DNA of 64,000 bases, from the NCBI RefSeq assembly GCF_000798815.1, contig NZ_JTLD01000020.1:1-64000 (forward strand), given 5' to 3'. The notes beneath the pieces were generated by a model. That model was not told the origin of the DNA, searched no databases, and saw only the letters and a list, made by a program, of their open reading frames with translations. The DNA is from Alistipes sp. ZOR0009 (GTDB lineage: Bacteria > Bacteroidota > Bacteroidia > Bacteroidales > ZOR0009). The position numbers were made by a program, and so were the translations under genes. Shown here in pieces: positions 9,082-17,869 of this stretch. Positions within the stretch are counted from its first letter, which is position 1. Every line of letters begins with the position of its first letter.

Positions 9082-12000
9082 ATGAAAAGAGCAGTAATCT
9101 TATCGATTTGGCTTGTTCTTGCTTTTTGCCTGCAATCGTTTTCGCAGGGGAAGGTAACGGGCAAGGTACTTTCGGCAACGGACGGGCAGCCCCTCCCCGG
9201 GGTGTCCATTTCCGTAATGGGCACAACACGAGGTGCGGCAACGAACATTGATGGAATGTTCGCTATAGAAGCAAAAAGGGGGGAGACATTGGTGTTTTCG
9301 TCAGTTGGGTACGACCAGCTGAAGGTTGTCGTATCGGAATCTGTAGTTAACGTACAGCTAAAGGAGACGTCGCAAAAGATAGACGAGGTAGTTGTTGTTG
9401 GTTACGGTGTTCAAAAGAAGAGCGTTGTAACGGCTGCTATAAGCAAGGTATCAGCCGAGCAGCTGAATACCACAAAGCCTTCTCGCGTGGAGGATGCGCT
9501 TAAAGGGAAAGTTTCGGGGGTGCAAATAACACAAAGTTCGGGACAACCTGGTGCAGACTCTAAGGTGCGTATTCGTGGAATTGGGACTATAAATAATAGT
9601 GAACCGCTATACATTGTTGATGGAATGGGGGTTGATGGAGGTATAAACTACCTTAATCCAACCGATATTCAGTCGGTAGAAGTGCTAAAGGATGCCGCTT
9701 CGTCGGCCATTTACGGGGCACGTGCTGCCAACGGGGTAATTCTTATTACCACCAAGAATGGGCAGAAGGGTAAATCGACCGTGAACTATGACGTAAGCTA
9801 CGGATGGCAAAATCCGTGGAAGAAGAAGTCGGTACTGAATGCAACGGAGTACATGACGATTATGAACGAGGCGCAAATTAATGACGGAGAGAAGCCTCGT
9901 TATACCCAAGCCGAGATAAAAGCAGCAGGCAAGGGTACCGATTGGCAGAAGGAGACCTTCAACTTTGATGCTCCAGTACAAAGCCATCAGGTAAGCTTGT
10001 CGGGTGGTACCGATAAGGGAACCTACTTCCTTTCGTTTGGCTACTTTGACCAGGAAGGTATCGTTGGTGGAAACCACAACAAGTCGAACTACGAGCGCTA
10101 CAGCATTCGCGTAAATGGTAACTACAACCTATTTGAGGATAACAGCCGCAGCTTTTTGAACAAGCTAAAAGCAGGTAGCAATATTGGCTACTCGCGTAGC
10201 AAATCGACGGGAGTTGAGACCAACTCGGAGTACGGGTCGATACTAGGTAGTGCGCTTACCTTCTCGCCCCTTGTACCTGTTTATGCCGATAAGGCAACAG
10301 CAGCTACGATTCTTAGCTCGTATCCTTATGCCGTAAAGGATAAGGATGGTAGGGTGTTCTCTATTCCGCCATCAGGATTCCAGGAGATTGCCAACCCAGT
10401 TGCCATGCTAAATCAGCCTAACAGCGGGTTGAATAACGATGATAAGATTGTTGCCAACTTTTGGGCAGAGCTTGATATTATGGACGGCTTAAAATTTAAG
10501 TCGAGCTACGGTGCCGATCTTGCTTTTTGGGGGTACGATAGCTACACGTTACCTTATTTCCTAGCAACTCAGGGTAAGAGCCAAGACTACAGCACTGTTC
10601 AAAGCGAAATGAACAGAGGCTACAAGTGGCAGGTGGAAAACGTATTGACCTACGCTAAGTCTTTCGATAAGCATAATCTTACAGTGGTATTAGGTCAGTC
10701 GGCACAGAAGTACACCTACAAGAATGTGGGAGGAAACTTCAGGGATCTACTCGAAAATGACCCTAATAAGGCTGTTATTAACTATGCAATTGCCGATCAG
10801 AAGCTCTCGAACTTATGGGGAGGAACCGGTGGATACGACAACACCTCGTTGGCATCGTACTTCGGTAGGGTTGACTACAACTATAGCGAGCGTTACATCT
10901 TCCAAGGAACGGTACGTAGGGATGGCTCCTCGAATTTTGGTCCTAGCCATAAGTGGGCCGTATTCCCCGCCTTCTCTTTGGGTTGGAATTTGACCAACGA
11001 AGAGTTTATGAAAAACAGGCCTTTGTGGTTTAACCAAATGAAGCTACGTGCTGGTTGGGGTAAGAACGGAAACGAGCGTATTGGAGGATTCCTCTATACA
11101 TCGTTAATGAATGGAGGTCAAAACTACTACTTCGGAGGTTCTTACCTGTTAGGTTCTGACTTGAAGAAGGTAGGAGAGAAGAGCGGGCAAATGCAGTATG
11201 GCAACTCGCCAGGTTACATTGCAAATCCAAATATTAAGTGGGAAGAGTCGGAGCAGATAGACTTAGGGTTCGATTCTAGATTTTTCAATAACTCCGTAAG
11301 CTTCGGTTTCGACTACTTTAAGAAGAAAACCAACGGGATGCTGATGAACCTTCCTATTCCTGATTACGTAGGTATTTCTGCACCAATGAGCAATGTTGGT
11401 GATATGGAAAACTGGGGTCTTGAGTTTGAGCTTGGCTATAAGAAAAAGGTGGGCGATGTTAACTTCTCTGTAAACGCTAATGCCACCTACCTAAAGAATA
11501 AGCTTATCAATTTAGGGAATGCATCTGGCGAAACGATCTACGAAAATGCAGGAGCATCGGGTGTCGGTTCGTACGTGAAGGGACAAAACGGAGAGGTTTT
11601 CCCCTTCTTCTACGGGTTTAAAACTGATGGAGTAGCACAAACCAAGGCACAGGCCGATGCCTACAACGCCAAGTATGGCGAAAAGGCGCAGCCAGGCGAT
11701 GTCCTTTTCCGCGATTTGAATAAGGATGGTAAGATTACCGATGCTGATAAGACAAAGATTGGAAAGGGAATGCCAGACTGGACTTACGGTATCTCTGTAA
11801 ATGCCGATTGGAAGGGCTTTGATGTTAGCCTATTTTTCCAAGGTACTCTAGGTAATGACATTTTCGACTTCTCGCAGCGTGGCGATATACCTGCTATGAA
11901 CCGTCCATCTTGGATTTTGGATCGCTGGATTGGAGAAGGAACCTCGAATTCACTTCCACGCATGACCAATAAGAACCCTAATGGAAACTGGCGCTCGTCT

Positions 12001-12258
12001 GATCTTTACATTAAAAACGGATCGTACCTACGCTTAAAATCGTCTCAGCTGGGGTATACGCTTCCATTGCATCTAACAAAGAAAGCATCCATACAACGTT
12101 TAAGACTATTTGTATCGGCAGAGAACCTAATAACCATTACTGGTTACGACGGCTTTGACCCAGAGGTAGCTTCGGGTGGATACACTACTATTGGTATAGA
12201 TCGCGGGATTTATCCACAATCGAGAACCGTCTCTGTTGGAGCAAACATCACTTTCTAA
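9082..12258 (+). CDS. SusC/RagA-family TonB-dependent outer-membrane glycan transporter
   Basis: Outer-membrane importer of 1058 aa that, with the SusD partner encoded next, moves oligosaccharides into the periplasm using TonB energy. A signal peptide (MKRAVILSIWLVLAFCLQSFSQ) is followed by a carboxypeptidase-regulatory-like domain (~23-100, GKVLSATDGQPLPGVSI). Then comes a TonB-box-like DEVVVVGYGVQKK, a plug domain (~115-230) with the SusC signature YGARAANGVILITTKNG, and a long beta-barrel ending in GANITF. Length is normal for SusC. SusD starts 19 bp downstream. Specificity cannot be read from this protein, but the downstream GH16/GH16/GH3 set points to beta-1,3- or mixed-linkage glucan. 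Confidence 0.95.
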   Translation: MKRAVILSIWLVLAFCLQSFSQGKVTGKVLSATDGQPLPGVSISVMGTTRGAATNIDGMFAIEAKRGETLVFSSVGYDQLKVVVSESVVNVQLKETSQKIDEVVVVGYGVQKKSVVTAAISKVSAEQLNTTKPSRVEDALKGKVSGVQITQSSGQPGADSKVRIRGIGTINNSEPLYIVDGMGVDGGINYLNPTDIQSVEVLKDAASSAIYGARAANGVILITTKNGQKGKSTVNYDVSYGWQNPWKKKSVLNATEYMTIMNEAQINDGEKPRYTQAEIKAAGKGTDWQKETFNFDAPVQSHQVSLSGGTDKGTYFLSFGYFDQEGIVGGNHNKSNYERYSIRVNGNYNLFEDNSRSFLNKLKAGSNIGYSRSKSTGVETNSEYGSILGSALTFSPLVPVYADKATAATILSSYPYAVKDKDGRVFSIPPSGFQEIANPVAMLNQPNSGLNNDDKIVANFWAELDIMDGLKFKSSYGADLAFWGYDSYTLPYFLATQGKSQDYSTVQSEMNRGYKWQVENVLTYAKSFDKHNLTVVLGQSAQKYTYKNVGGNFRDLLENDPNKAVINYAIADQKLSNLWGGTGGYDNTSLASYFGRVDYNYSERYIFQGTVRRDGSSNFGPSHKWAVFPAFSLGWNLTNEEFMKNRPLWFNQMKLRAGWGKNGNERIGGFLYTSLMNGGQNYYFGGSYLLGSDLKKVGEKSGQMQYGNSPGYIANPNIKWEESEQIDLGFDSRFFNNSVSFGFDYFKKKTNGMLMNLPIPDYVGISAPMSNVGDMENWGLEFELGYKKKVGDVNFSVNANATYLKNKLINLGNASGETIYENAGASGVGSYVKGQNGEVFPFFYGFKTDGVAQTKAQADAYNAKYGEKAQPGDVLFRDLNKDGKITDADKTKIGKGMPDWTYGISVNADWKGFDVSLFFQGTLGNDIFDFSQRGDIPAMNRPSWILDRWIGEGTSNSLPRMTNKNPNGNWRSSDLYIKNGSYLRLKSSQLGYTLPLHLTKKASIQRLRLFVSAENLITITGYDGFDPEVASGGYTTIGIDRGIYPQSRTVSVGANITF

Positions 12259-12277
12259 CTCGAAATCAGGAAAAATT

Positions 12278-13837
12278 ATGAAGAAATATAGTTTTATCGT
12301 ATTGCTCATGGTTGCAGCGGTATTCTCGTCTTGCAGCGATGACTTCTTAACCTCTCACCCAACGGATAGGCAGGAGGTTGGAAAGCCTGCCACAGAAGGT
12401 GCTATTCAGGCCAATTTGGCGTCGTGCTACCAGGTATTGCTACTAGATAGCTATGCCAACAACAACTATAACAGTATCGTACTGATGTCAGATCTTCAGT
12501 CTGACGATATATATAAGGGAGGTGGAGATGCCGGCGATCAGCATCAGCTGTATCTTCTATCTCAGTTTACGGCAACCCCACAAGAGCAGCCATCAGGACT
12601 TTGGAGCATTTACTTTACAGGATTGGCACGTTGTAACAATGCGCTTATTGCCTGCGATAAGGCTGTCGATGTTCCTGCTGCAAGGCTTGAAAGGTATAAG
12701 GCAGAAGCACATTTCCTTCGTGCCTACTATGTTAGCCTGCTTTGGAAGTTCTGGGGCTACATACCCTACTTTGAGGCGCCACTCGCTTTTCCATATCTAG
12801 CGAAGCAGAAAACAAATCCAGACGATATCTACAAGGAGATTATGGAGGATATTGATTTTGCAGCTCAAGGTGATAAACTACCTATGTCGGTGTCGGGTGC
12901 CGAGTTGGGCCGTGTAAATAAGGCCGCAGTATTGATGCTTAAGGCGCGTGTGGTGATGTACCAAAAGGATGTAAATCGCTATGCTGAGGTTACCAATGAT
13001 ATGGCCGAGATTATAACCAGCGGCAAGTATGCGCTAATTGATGCTACAAACGTAGTAAAAGACGAAATCGATTCTCCTTTTGCCGCGATGTGGAAAAACA
13101 ACTACGAGTTCTGTAAGGAGAATATTTTTGAGAGCAACCAGCTACCTGAAGGTAAAACTTGGTCGAGCGGATGGCAAGGTTACGGAACAAATCTGCCTGC
13201 GTTTATCTCTCCAAACGGATTGCCAGCAGCTAAGGATGATGAGGTTGGTAAATTTCAAGGAGGCTGGGGTTTTGGTCCAGTAAGAGAGGCTACTTGGAAT
13301 ATTTTTGAGGATGGCGATACCCGTCGTGAGGGATCTATCAACTTCTTCGAAAAGGGATACACCCCTCGTTTCCAAAATACCGGCTATTTTATGGCTAAGT
13401 ATGCTGCTCGTGCAGGCTACAATCCTATTGGCGATAAAGACCTAAACTTCTGCAACAACCTACGTATTTTCCGTTATGCAGAAACGCTGCTGAACTATGC
13501 AGAAATGGTTGCCATGAATGGGCAAACCGAGGTAGGAGGCATTAGCGCACAGTGGTGCTTAGACCAGATCAGAAAGCGCGCGTTTGGAGTTGAGAATTCA
13601 ATTCCTGCCACTTCTCAAAATATCAAGCTTGAGCGTCGACGCGAATTTATTGGTGAAGGTATTCGATACTGGGATCTTGTTCGCTGGGGCGACGCTGCTA
13701 CCGTTCTTACCGAATCGACACCGCTAAGTACCAGAGTTTGGACCGAAGGCAAAAAGTATTTGCCAATTCCTCAGTCTGAGATTGATAAAACAAAGGGTAC
13801 CGGCGAGTTTGAATTAAAGCAGTACAGCAAGTATTAG
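12278..13837 (+). CDS. SusD/RagB-family surface glycan-binding lipoprotein
   Basis: Cell-surface lid of the SusC transporter, 519 aa. I start at ATG 12278, which gives a lipoprotein signal peptide (MKKYSFIVLLMVAAVFSSC). The upstream in-frame start at 12236 lies inside susC and is rejected. The lipobox is FSSC, followed by SDD. This acidic run resembles the export signal that places Bacteroidota lipoproteins on the cell surface. TPR-type SusD features are visible: ARCNNALIACDKA, LRAYYVSLLWKFWG, and the conserved C-terminal GIRYWDLVRWGDA. It directly follows susC and is surely co-transcribed. The 57-bp gap before the next gene holds a weak AAGGC/GCCTT inverted repeat. Confidence 0.95.
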   Translation: MKKYSFIVLLMVAAVFSSCSDDFLTSHPTDRQEVGKPATEGAIQANLASCYQVLLLDSYANNNYNSIVLMSDLQSDDIYKGGGDAGDQHQLYLLSQFTATPQEQPSGLWSIYFTGLARCNNALIACDKAVDVPAARLERYKAEAHFLRAYYVSLLWKFWGYIPYFEAPLAFPYLAKQKTNPDDIYKEIMEDIDFAAQGDKLPMSVSGAELGRVNKAAVLMLKARVVMYQKDVNRYAEVTNDMAEIITSGKYALIDATNVVKDEIDSPFAAMWKNNYEFCKENIFESNQLPEGKTWSSGWQGYGTNLPAFISPNGLPAAKDDEVGKFQGGWGFGPVREATWNIFEDGDTRREGSINFFEKGYTPRFQNTGYFMAKYAARAGYNPIGDKDLNFCNNLRIFRYAETLLNYAEMVAMNGQTEVGGISAQWCLDQIRKRAFGVENSIPATSQNIKLERRREFIGEGIRYWDLVRWGDAATVLTESTPLSTRVWTEGKKYLPIPQSEIDKTKGTGEFELKQYSKY

Positions 13838-13894
13838 AAAGTGTAAAGGCTGTATTGTTGGTCTTTGCCTTAAATAATTTAAAACGAATTTCGA

Positions 13895-15343
13895 ATGAAA
13901 AACATTCTTAAGATAGGGATGCTCGCGCTACTGTCAATCGTGGCAATGGTGGCTTGTGACCCACAGGAAGACTCAGGATATTCTCTGGGGTCACTTCCAA
14001 ATTCAAGCGAGTTGTCATTCTCGGCAACTCCCAATGCGACAAAGCCTAATGTTGTAGAATTTAAGAATACCTCAAAAGCTCCAGGTGTTGCAGTTTGGAG
14101 CTTAGGCGATGGTTCTGCGCCCAAAGGTCAGGAGGTGACAGGTAGCTACCCCTATGCTGGTACTTATACGATTACAATGACATTGTATACCACGGGAGGT
14201 GCTGCTGCTACCATTACTAAGCAGGTGGTTATTGCTGCTGACGACTACTCGTTGCTAAATACGCCAAACTTTACGGCGTTAACAGGAGGCGCTACTAAGC
14301 CTGAAGGCAAAACGTGGGTTTTTGATCAGTATATATCAGGGCACTTTGGAATTGGACCTGCAGCCGAAATGAGTCCTACGTGGTGGTCGGCTGGCCCAGA
14401 TGTTAAGGCTGGCTCTAGCCTTTACTCGCAGGAGTTTACCTTTATTCAGGATGGTTTGAAGATGGTTTGGAAAAACAATGGTTATGTCTATACCAATGGT
14501 GCCGGAAAAAATGCGCTACCTCCTGCAGATTTTGTTGAAAACCCTGGTGGTGTTGGCGATTTTGACGTGGCATACACCCCTGGCAAAAATCTGACATTCT
14601 CGTTAAACGAGTCGACCATGACGCTAAAGCTGAGTGGAGGCGCTTTTATGGGCCATTATGCTGGTACTTCGGAGTATAAAATTTTGAAGCTTACCGAAAA
14701 TGAACTGTATATAAGATGTGTAAGCTCCGTAGAGCCTGGTAACGCATGGTACTACCGATTTATACCTATAGAGAAGAGAGTTAAGCCAATAATTCCATTA
14801 AGAGAAAAACCTTTGAAGGAAAATTTCGAGAAGGTGATACCTGCAGTAGCATTTGCTACAGAAAAAATGGGCCTTCTAACCAACGCCTTTTATGCAAACC
14901 CAGCGCCAATTGCAGGAAACCCCTCTTCGAAGGTTTACCTATATGAAAGGAGTTCCGATTTTTACGGGAATATATCCTATGCGGCTAGTGGCTATAAGTT
15001 CGATCTTACCAACCAAAATAAGATTAAGCTAAAGGTCTTTATTCCTTCATATAACGACTATGTTACGGACAACAAGGTGGATGGTACCTGGATTACGAAC
15101 AAGAAGCTTCGTGCACAGGTTGCCGTAAAGCTGCAGAATAGCGAGTTGGGTGGAAACGCTTGGCAAACACAAACTGAGATTGTAAAGGGCAATCTACCTA
15201 CCGACAAGTGGATTGAGTTGGAGTTTGACTTTAGCACTGTAAGTACAAATAAAACTTACGACAAGATTGTCATTCAATTTGGAGGTGAAGGACATTCCGG
15301 TGCGGGTATATTCTTCTTCGATGATTTCCAATTCAGCAAATAG
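13895..15343 (+). CDS. PKD-domain surface glycan-binding lipoprotein (SGBP-like)
   Basis: Lipoprotein of 482 aa in the SusE/F position of the locus. The signal peptide ends in VAMVAC-DPQED. A PKD-type fold covers about 37-115 (WSLGDGSAPKG, YAGTYTITMTLYT). The middle ~120-300 is rich in aromatic residues (PTWWSAGP, NAWYYRFIP), as in glycan-binding proteins encoded after susD. The C-terminal ~160 residues (KVYLYERSSDFYG through the end FFFDDFQFSK) look like a beta-sandwich of carbohydrate-binding type. No catalytic motif is seen. The likely role is to bind the glucan at the cell surface and feed the GH16 enzyme and SusCD (inference from position and composition). A strong stem-loop follows. Confidence 0.8.
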   Translation: MKNILKIGMLALLSIVAMVACDPQEDSGYSLGSLPNSSELSFSATPNATKPNVVEFKNTSKAPGVAVWSLGDGSAPKGQEVTGSYPYAGTYTITMTLYTTGGAAATITKQVVIAADDYSLLNTPNFTALTGGATKPEGKTWVFDQYISGHFGIGPAAEMSPTWWSAGPDVKAGSSLYSQEFTFIQDGLKMVWKNNGYVYTNGAGKNALPPADFVENPGGVGDFDVAYTPGKNLTFSLNESTMTLKLSGGAFMGHYAGTSEYKILKLTENELYIRCVSSVEPGNAWYYRFIPIEKRVKPIIPLREKPLKENFEKVIPAVAFATEKMGLLTNAFYANPAPIAGNPSSKVYLYERSSDFYGNISYAASGYKFDLTNQNKIKLKVFIPSYNDYVTDNKVDGTWITNKKLRAQVAVKLQNSELGGNAWQTQTEIVKGNLPTDKWIELEFDFSTVSTNKTYDKIVIQFGGEGHSGAGIFFFDDFQFSK

Positions 15344-15350
15344 ATTTAAG

Positions 15351-15382
15351 AGCAAATCCTAGCCTTTAGGCTGGGGTTTGCT
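15351..15382 (+). terminator. Intercistronic stem-loop between SGBP and GH16
   Basis: AGCAAATCCTAGCC (15351-15364) pairs with GGCTGGGGTTTGCT (15369-15382), 14 bp with two G-U pairs and a TTTA loop. Only a short, interrupted T run follows (TTTCC), so it is more likely an attenuator or an RNA-stability element than a full stop. Confidence 0.5.
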
Positions 15383-15403
15383 TTCCAACATGGGCAAAAA
15401 AAT

Positions 15404-16957
15404 ATGCGACATTCATTTATCATTGTGTGCTTGGTTGCTGCTGTGCTGGCTCTGATTCCATCTTGCAAAAAGAGTGCGGATGGAGTTGAGGCTGTTACGG
15501 TAGATTTTACATATGCTGCTGATAATGCAACTCCCAATAAAATTAGTTTTACCGCTAAGGTTGCTGGATCATACGATCTGATCAAGTGGACATTTGAGGG
15601 GGGAGAAAGCGTTACGGGCAATCAAACCGTAAGCCGATTATTTGCAAAGGCAGGTGCCTATAAGGTAATCCTGTCGGTATGGAAGGGGCTAGAGGAGGTT
15701 AAGTGCGAAAAGATTATCACCATTGAGAAGAACCTGCTCGATTTTGATTTTACCAGCTTAGCGAGCTCTCAAAGTGCAAATACTATCGATTTTAAGGCGT
15801 CTGTTGTAGGCAAGTATGATAGGCTTTTATGGGATTTTGGAAATGGAGTAACTGCGGCTGATGTACTGACGCCGTCTGCTTTCTATCCGCAGGCTGGTAC
15901 CTATAAGGTGAAACTTTCGGTATGGTCAAATAATATTCAATTCGATTTGGAGAAAAGCATTACAATCCAAAAAAATGTGATGGATCTTTCCATTATTGCA
16001 GAACCCGTACCTGGAGACCCCTATAAGTTTAAGTTTCGTTCTTCCATATCTGGAAGCTACACCGGAATAAAGTGGCTAATTAAAGGAAAAACGGTACCGG
16101 ATAAGCCAGAGGTTGAAGCTTATTTCCCCTTTAAAGGAACCTACAAGGTGGTGCTAACGGCTACAAGCGGAAGCTACTCCTTTTCGTCAGAAAAAAGCGT
16201 GACGATTTCGGATAGCGATCCCGACTATGCTGCGAAGCTGCCTTTGGCTTGGTCGGATGATTTTAATGGTACAACATTGAATACCTCGGACTGGAGTGTC
16301 GAGACCAATATCCATGTGAATAATGAGCTGCAAACCTACACCACCTCAGGTAACTACACTGTTGCCAACGGGGTGCTTTCGATTATCTGTAAAAAGATAA
16401 ATGACGATGGGGCGTACGGTAGCTATACATCTGCTCGTTTAAATACCTATGGGAAAAAGGGCTTTACCTACGGACGGTTGGAGGCTCGTCTTCGTCTTCC
16501 GAAAGGGAAGGGAACCTGGCCTGCATTCTGGATGTTGGGAGAAGGTATTGGCTCCGGAACATCTTGGCCTAAATGTGGAGAAATAGACATAATGGAATAT
16601 GTCGGTTATGATCCAACGTGGGTGCAAGGTTCTCTGCATGCTCAGGATTTCAGTGGTGGGAATGCGAAGAATGGTAGATTCCAGCTTGCAGCCAATAATG
16701 ATGAGGGTGAGTGGCATGTCTACGGCGTTATATGGCAGCCCGACAAGATCTCTTTTTATGTAGATGATTATACAAAACCCTACTATAGCCTTACGGCTCC
16801 CTCTCAAAAGTCTGAAAATAGCTGGCCATACGACAAGCCATTTTTTGTACTTCTAAATCTAGCATTTGGAGGAGACTGGGGCGGTGCTAAAGGAATTGAC
16901 AAGTCGCTTGATAACATGAGGTACGACATTGATTGGGTGAGGTATTATGGTGATTAG
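15404..16957 (+). CDS. GH16 endo-beta-glucanase lipoprotein with three PKD-like domains
   Basis: Endo-acting glucanase, 517 aa, predicted to cut beta-1,3 or mixed-linkage glucan at the cell surface. Lipobox LIPSC at the N-terminus is followed by KKSAD. Three PKD-like repeats of ~80 residues (~27-113, 114-200, 200-281) each end in a GTYKV..L motif. The GH16 catalytic domain (~285-517) starts WSDDFNGTTLNTSDW. The catalytic signature CGEIDIMEYVG supplies E393 (nucleophile), D395 and E398 (acid/base), all intact. The domain ends WVRYYGD. Subfamily and exact linkage cannot be settled by eye. The neighbouring second GH16 lacks the PKD repeats and lipobox, which suggests that the two enzymes act in different compartments. 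Confidence 0.92.
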   Translation: MRHSFIIVCLVAAVLALIPSCKKSADGVEAVTVDFTYAADNATPNKISFTAKVAGSYDLIKWTFEGGESVTGNQTVSRLFAKAGAYKVILSVWKGLEEVKCEKIITIEKNLLDFDFTSLASSQSANTIDFKASVVGKYDRLLWDFGNGVTAADVLTPSAFYPQAGTYKVKLSVWSNNIQFDLEKSITIQKNVMDLSIIAEPVPGDPYKFKFRSSISGSYTGIKWLIKGKTVPDKPEVEAYFPFKGTYKVVLTATSGSYSFSSEKSVTISDSDPDYAAKLPLAWSDDFNGTTLNTSDWSVETNIHVNNELQTYTTSGNYTVANGVLSIICKKINDDGAYGSYTSARLNTYGKKGFTYGRLEARLRLPKGKGTWPAFWMLGEGIGSGTSWPKCGEIDIMEYVGYDPTWVQGSLHAQDFSGGNAKNGRFQLAANNDEGEWHVYGVIWQPDKISFYVDDYTKPYYSLTAPSQKSENSWPYDKPFFVLLNLAFGGDWGGAKGIDKSLDNMRYDIDWVRYYGD

Positions 16958-16993
16958 CCAGAGGATAAGCTCACAGATTTTAAAATCTTAATT

Positions 16994-17809
16994 ATGAAAC
17001 GACTTGTTTGTATAGCAGCAACGATATTGCTTATAGGGGGAGTGTTGGATTCCGGAAGCCCCATATCTGCAAAAGAGAAGACTCCTGATAAAACGGGCTA
17101 CAAGCTACTTTGGGCCGATGAGTTTGATAAATCAGGGAGTCCCAACTCTGCAATTTGGACTGCAGAAGAGGGCGGTCATGGTTGGGGAAATAATGAGTTT
17201 CAGTTTTACACTAAGCGTAAAAAGAACGTAGAGGTGAAAAACGGGAAACTTTATATTACAGCCCTTAAGGAAGCCTATAAGAATAAAGATTACACCTCGG
17301 CAAGGTTGATTACCAAGGGCAAGAAAGACTTTACCTACGGAAGAGTTGAGGTTTATGCGAAGCTTCCTGCCGGTAAAGGGACTTGGCCTGCAATCTGGAT
17401 GCTCGGATCGAATATTGGTTCGGTACCTTGGCCAGCCTGCGGTGAGATAGATATTATGGAGCATGTTGGATTTGATATGAACGTGGTTCATGGTTCTATT
17501 CATACCAAGGCGTACAACCATCCTGCAGGCACTCAAAAAACGACCAAAACGGTGGTTGATAATGTTGCTGGTAAATTTCACCTCTATGCCGTAGAGTGGA
17601 CTCCTAAAAAGGTTGATTTTTTTATTGATGGCTCAAAATTTTTCAGCTATCAACCCGATGAATACAGTATTGATAAATGGCCTTTTAGTGCACCTTGCTT
17701 TGTTATTTTAAACTTGGCAATTGGTGGTAATTGGGGCGGTGAAGTAGATAATTCTTCGTTTCCGAAAGTTTTAGAAGTTGATTACGTAAGGGTTTATCAG
17801 CCCTTATAA
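16994..17809 (+). CDS. GH16 endo-beta-glucanase, single domain
   Basis: Second GH16 enzyme of the locus, 271 aa. It has a signal peptide (MKRLVCIAATILLIGGVL) without a clear lipobox, so it is probably periplasmic or secreted. The catalytic domain fills the rest: LLWADEFDKSG near the N-terminus, then CGEIDIMEHVG with E151, D153 and E156 intact, and NLAIGGNWGG and VDYVRVYQPL at the end, typical of laminarinase-like GH16 proteins. It lies 36 bp after the PKD-GH16 gene. A strong hairpin separates it from the GH3 gene. Substrate is inferred as short or long beta-1,3-type glucan from family and context. Confidence 0.93.
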   Translation: MKRLVCIAATILLIGGVLDSGSPISAKEKTPDKTGYKLLWADEFDKSGSPNSAIWTAEEGGHGWGNNEFQFYTKRKKNVEVKNGKLYITALKEAYKNKDYTSARLITKGKKDFTYGRVEVYAKLPAGKGTWPAIWMLGSNIGSVPWPACGEIDIMEHVGFDMNVVHGSIHTKAYNHPAGTQKTTKTVVDNVAGKFHLYAVEWTPKKVDFFIDGSKFFSYQPDEYSIDKWPFSAPCFVILNLAIGGNWGGEVDNSSFPKVLEVDYVRVYQPL

Positions 17810-17813
17810 AAGG

Positions 17814-17864
17814 AAGGAGTCTTCTTGGTTGGGCGATTTACTAAGAAGACTCCTTAAATTTTAC
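17814..17864 (+). terminator. Strong stem-loop between GH16 and GH3
   Basis: AAGGAGTCTTCTT (17814-17826) and AAGAAGACTCCTT (17843-17855) form a perfect 13-bp stem with a 16-nt loop, followed by AAATTTT. It lies inside the apparent operon, so it may be a partial terminator or may stabilise the upstream message. Confidence 0.65.
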
Positions 17865-17869
17865 ACGAA

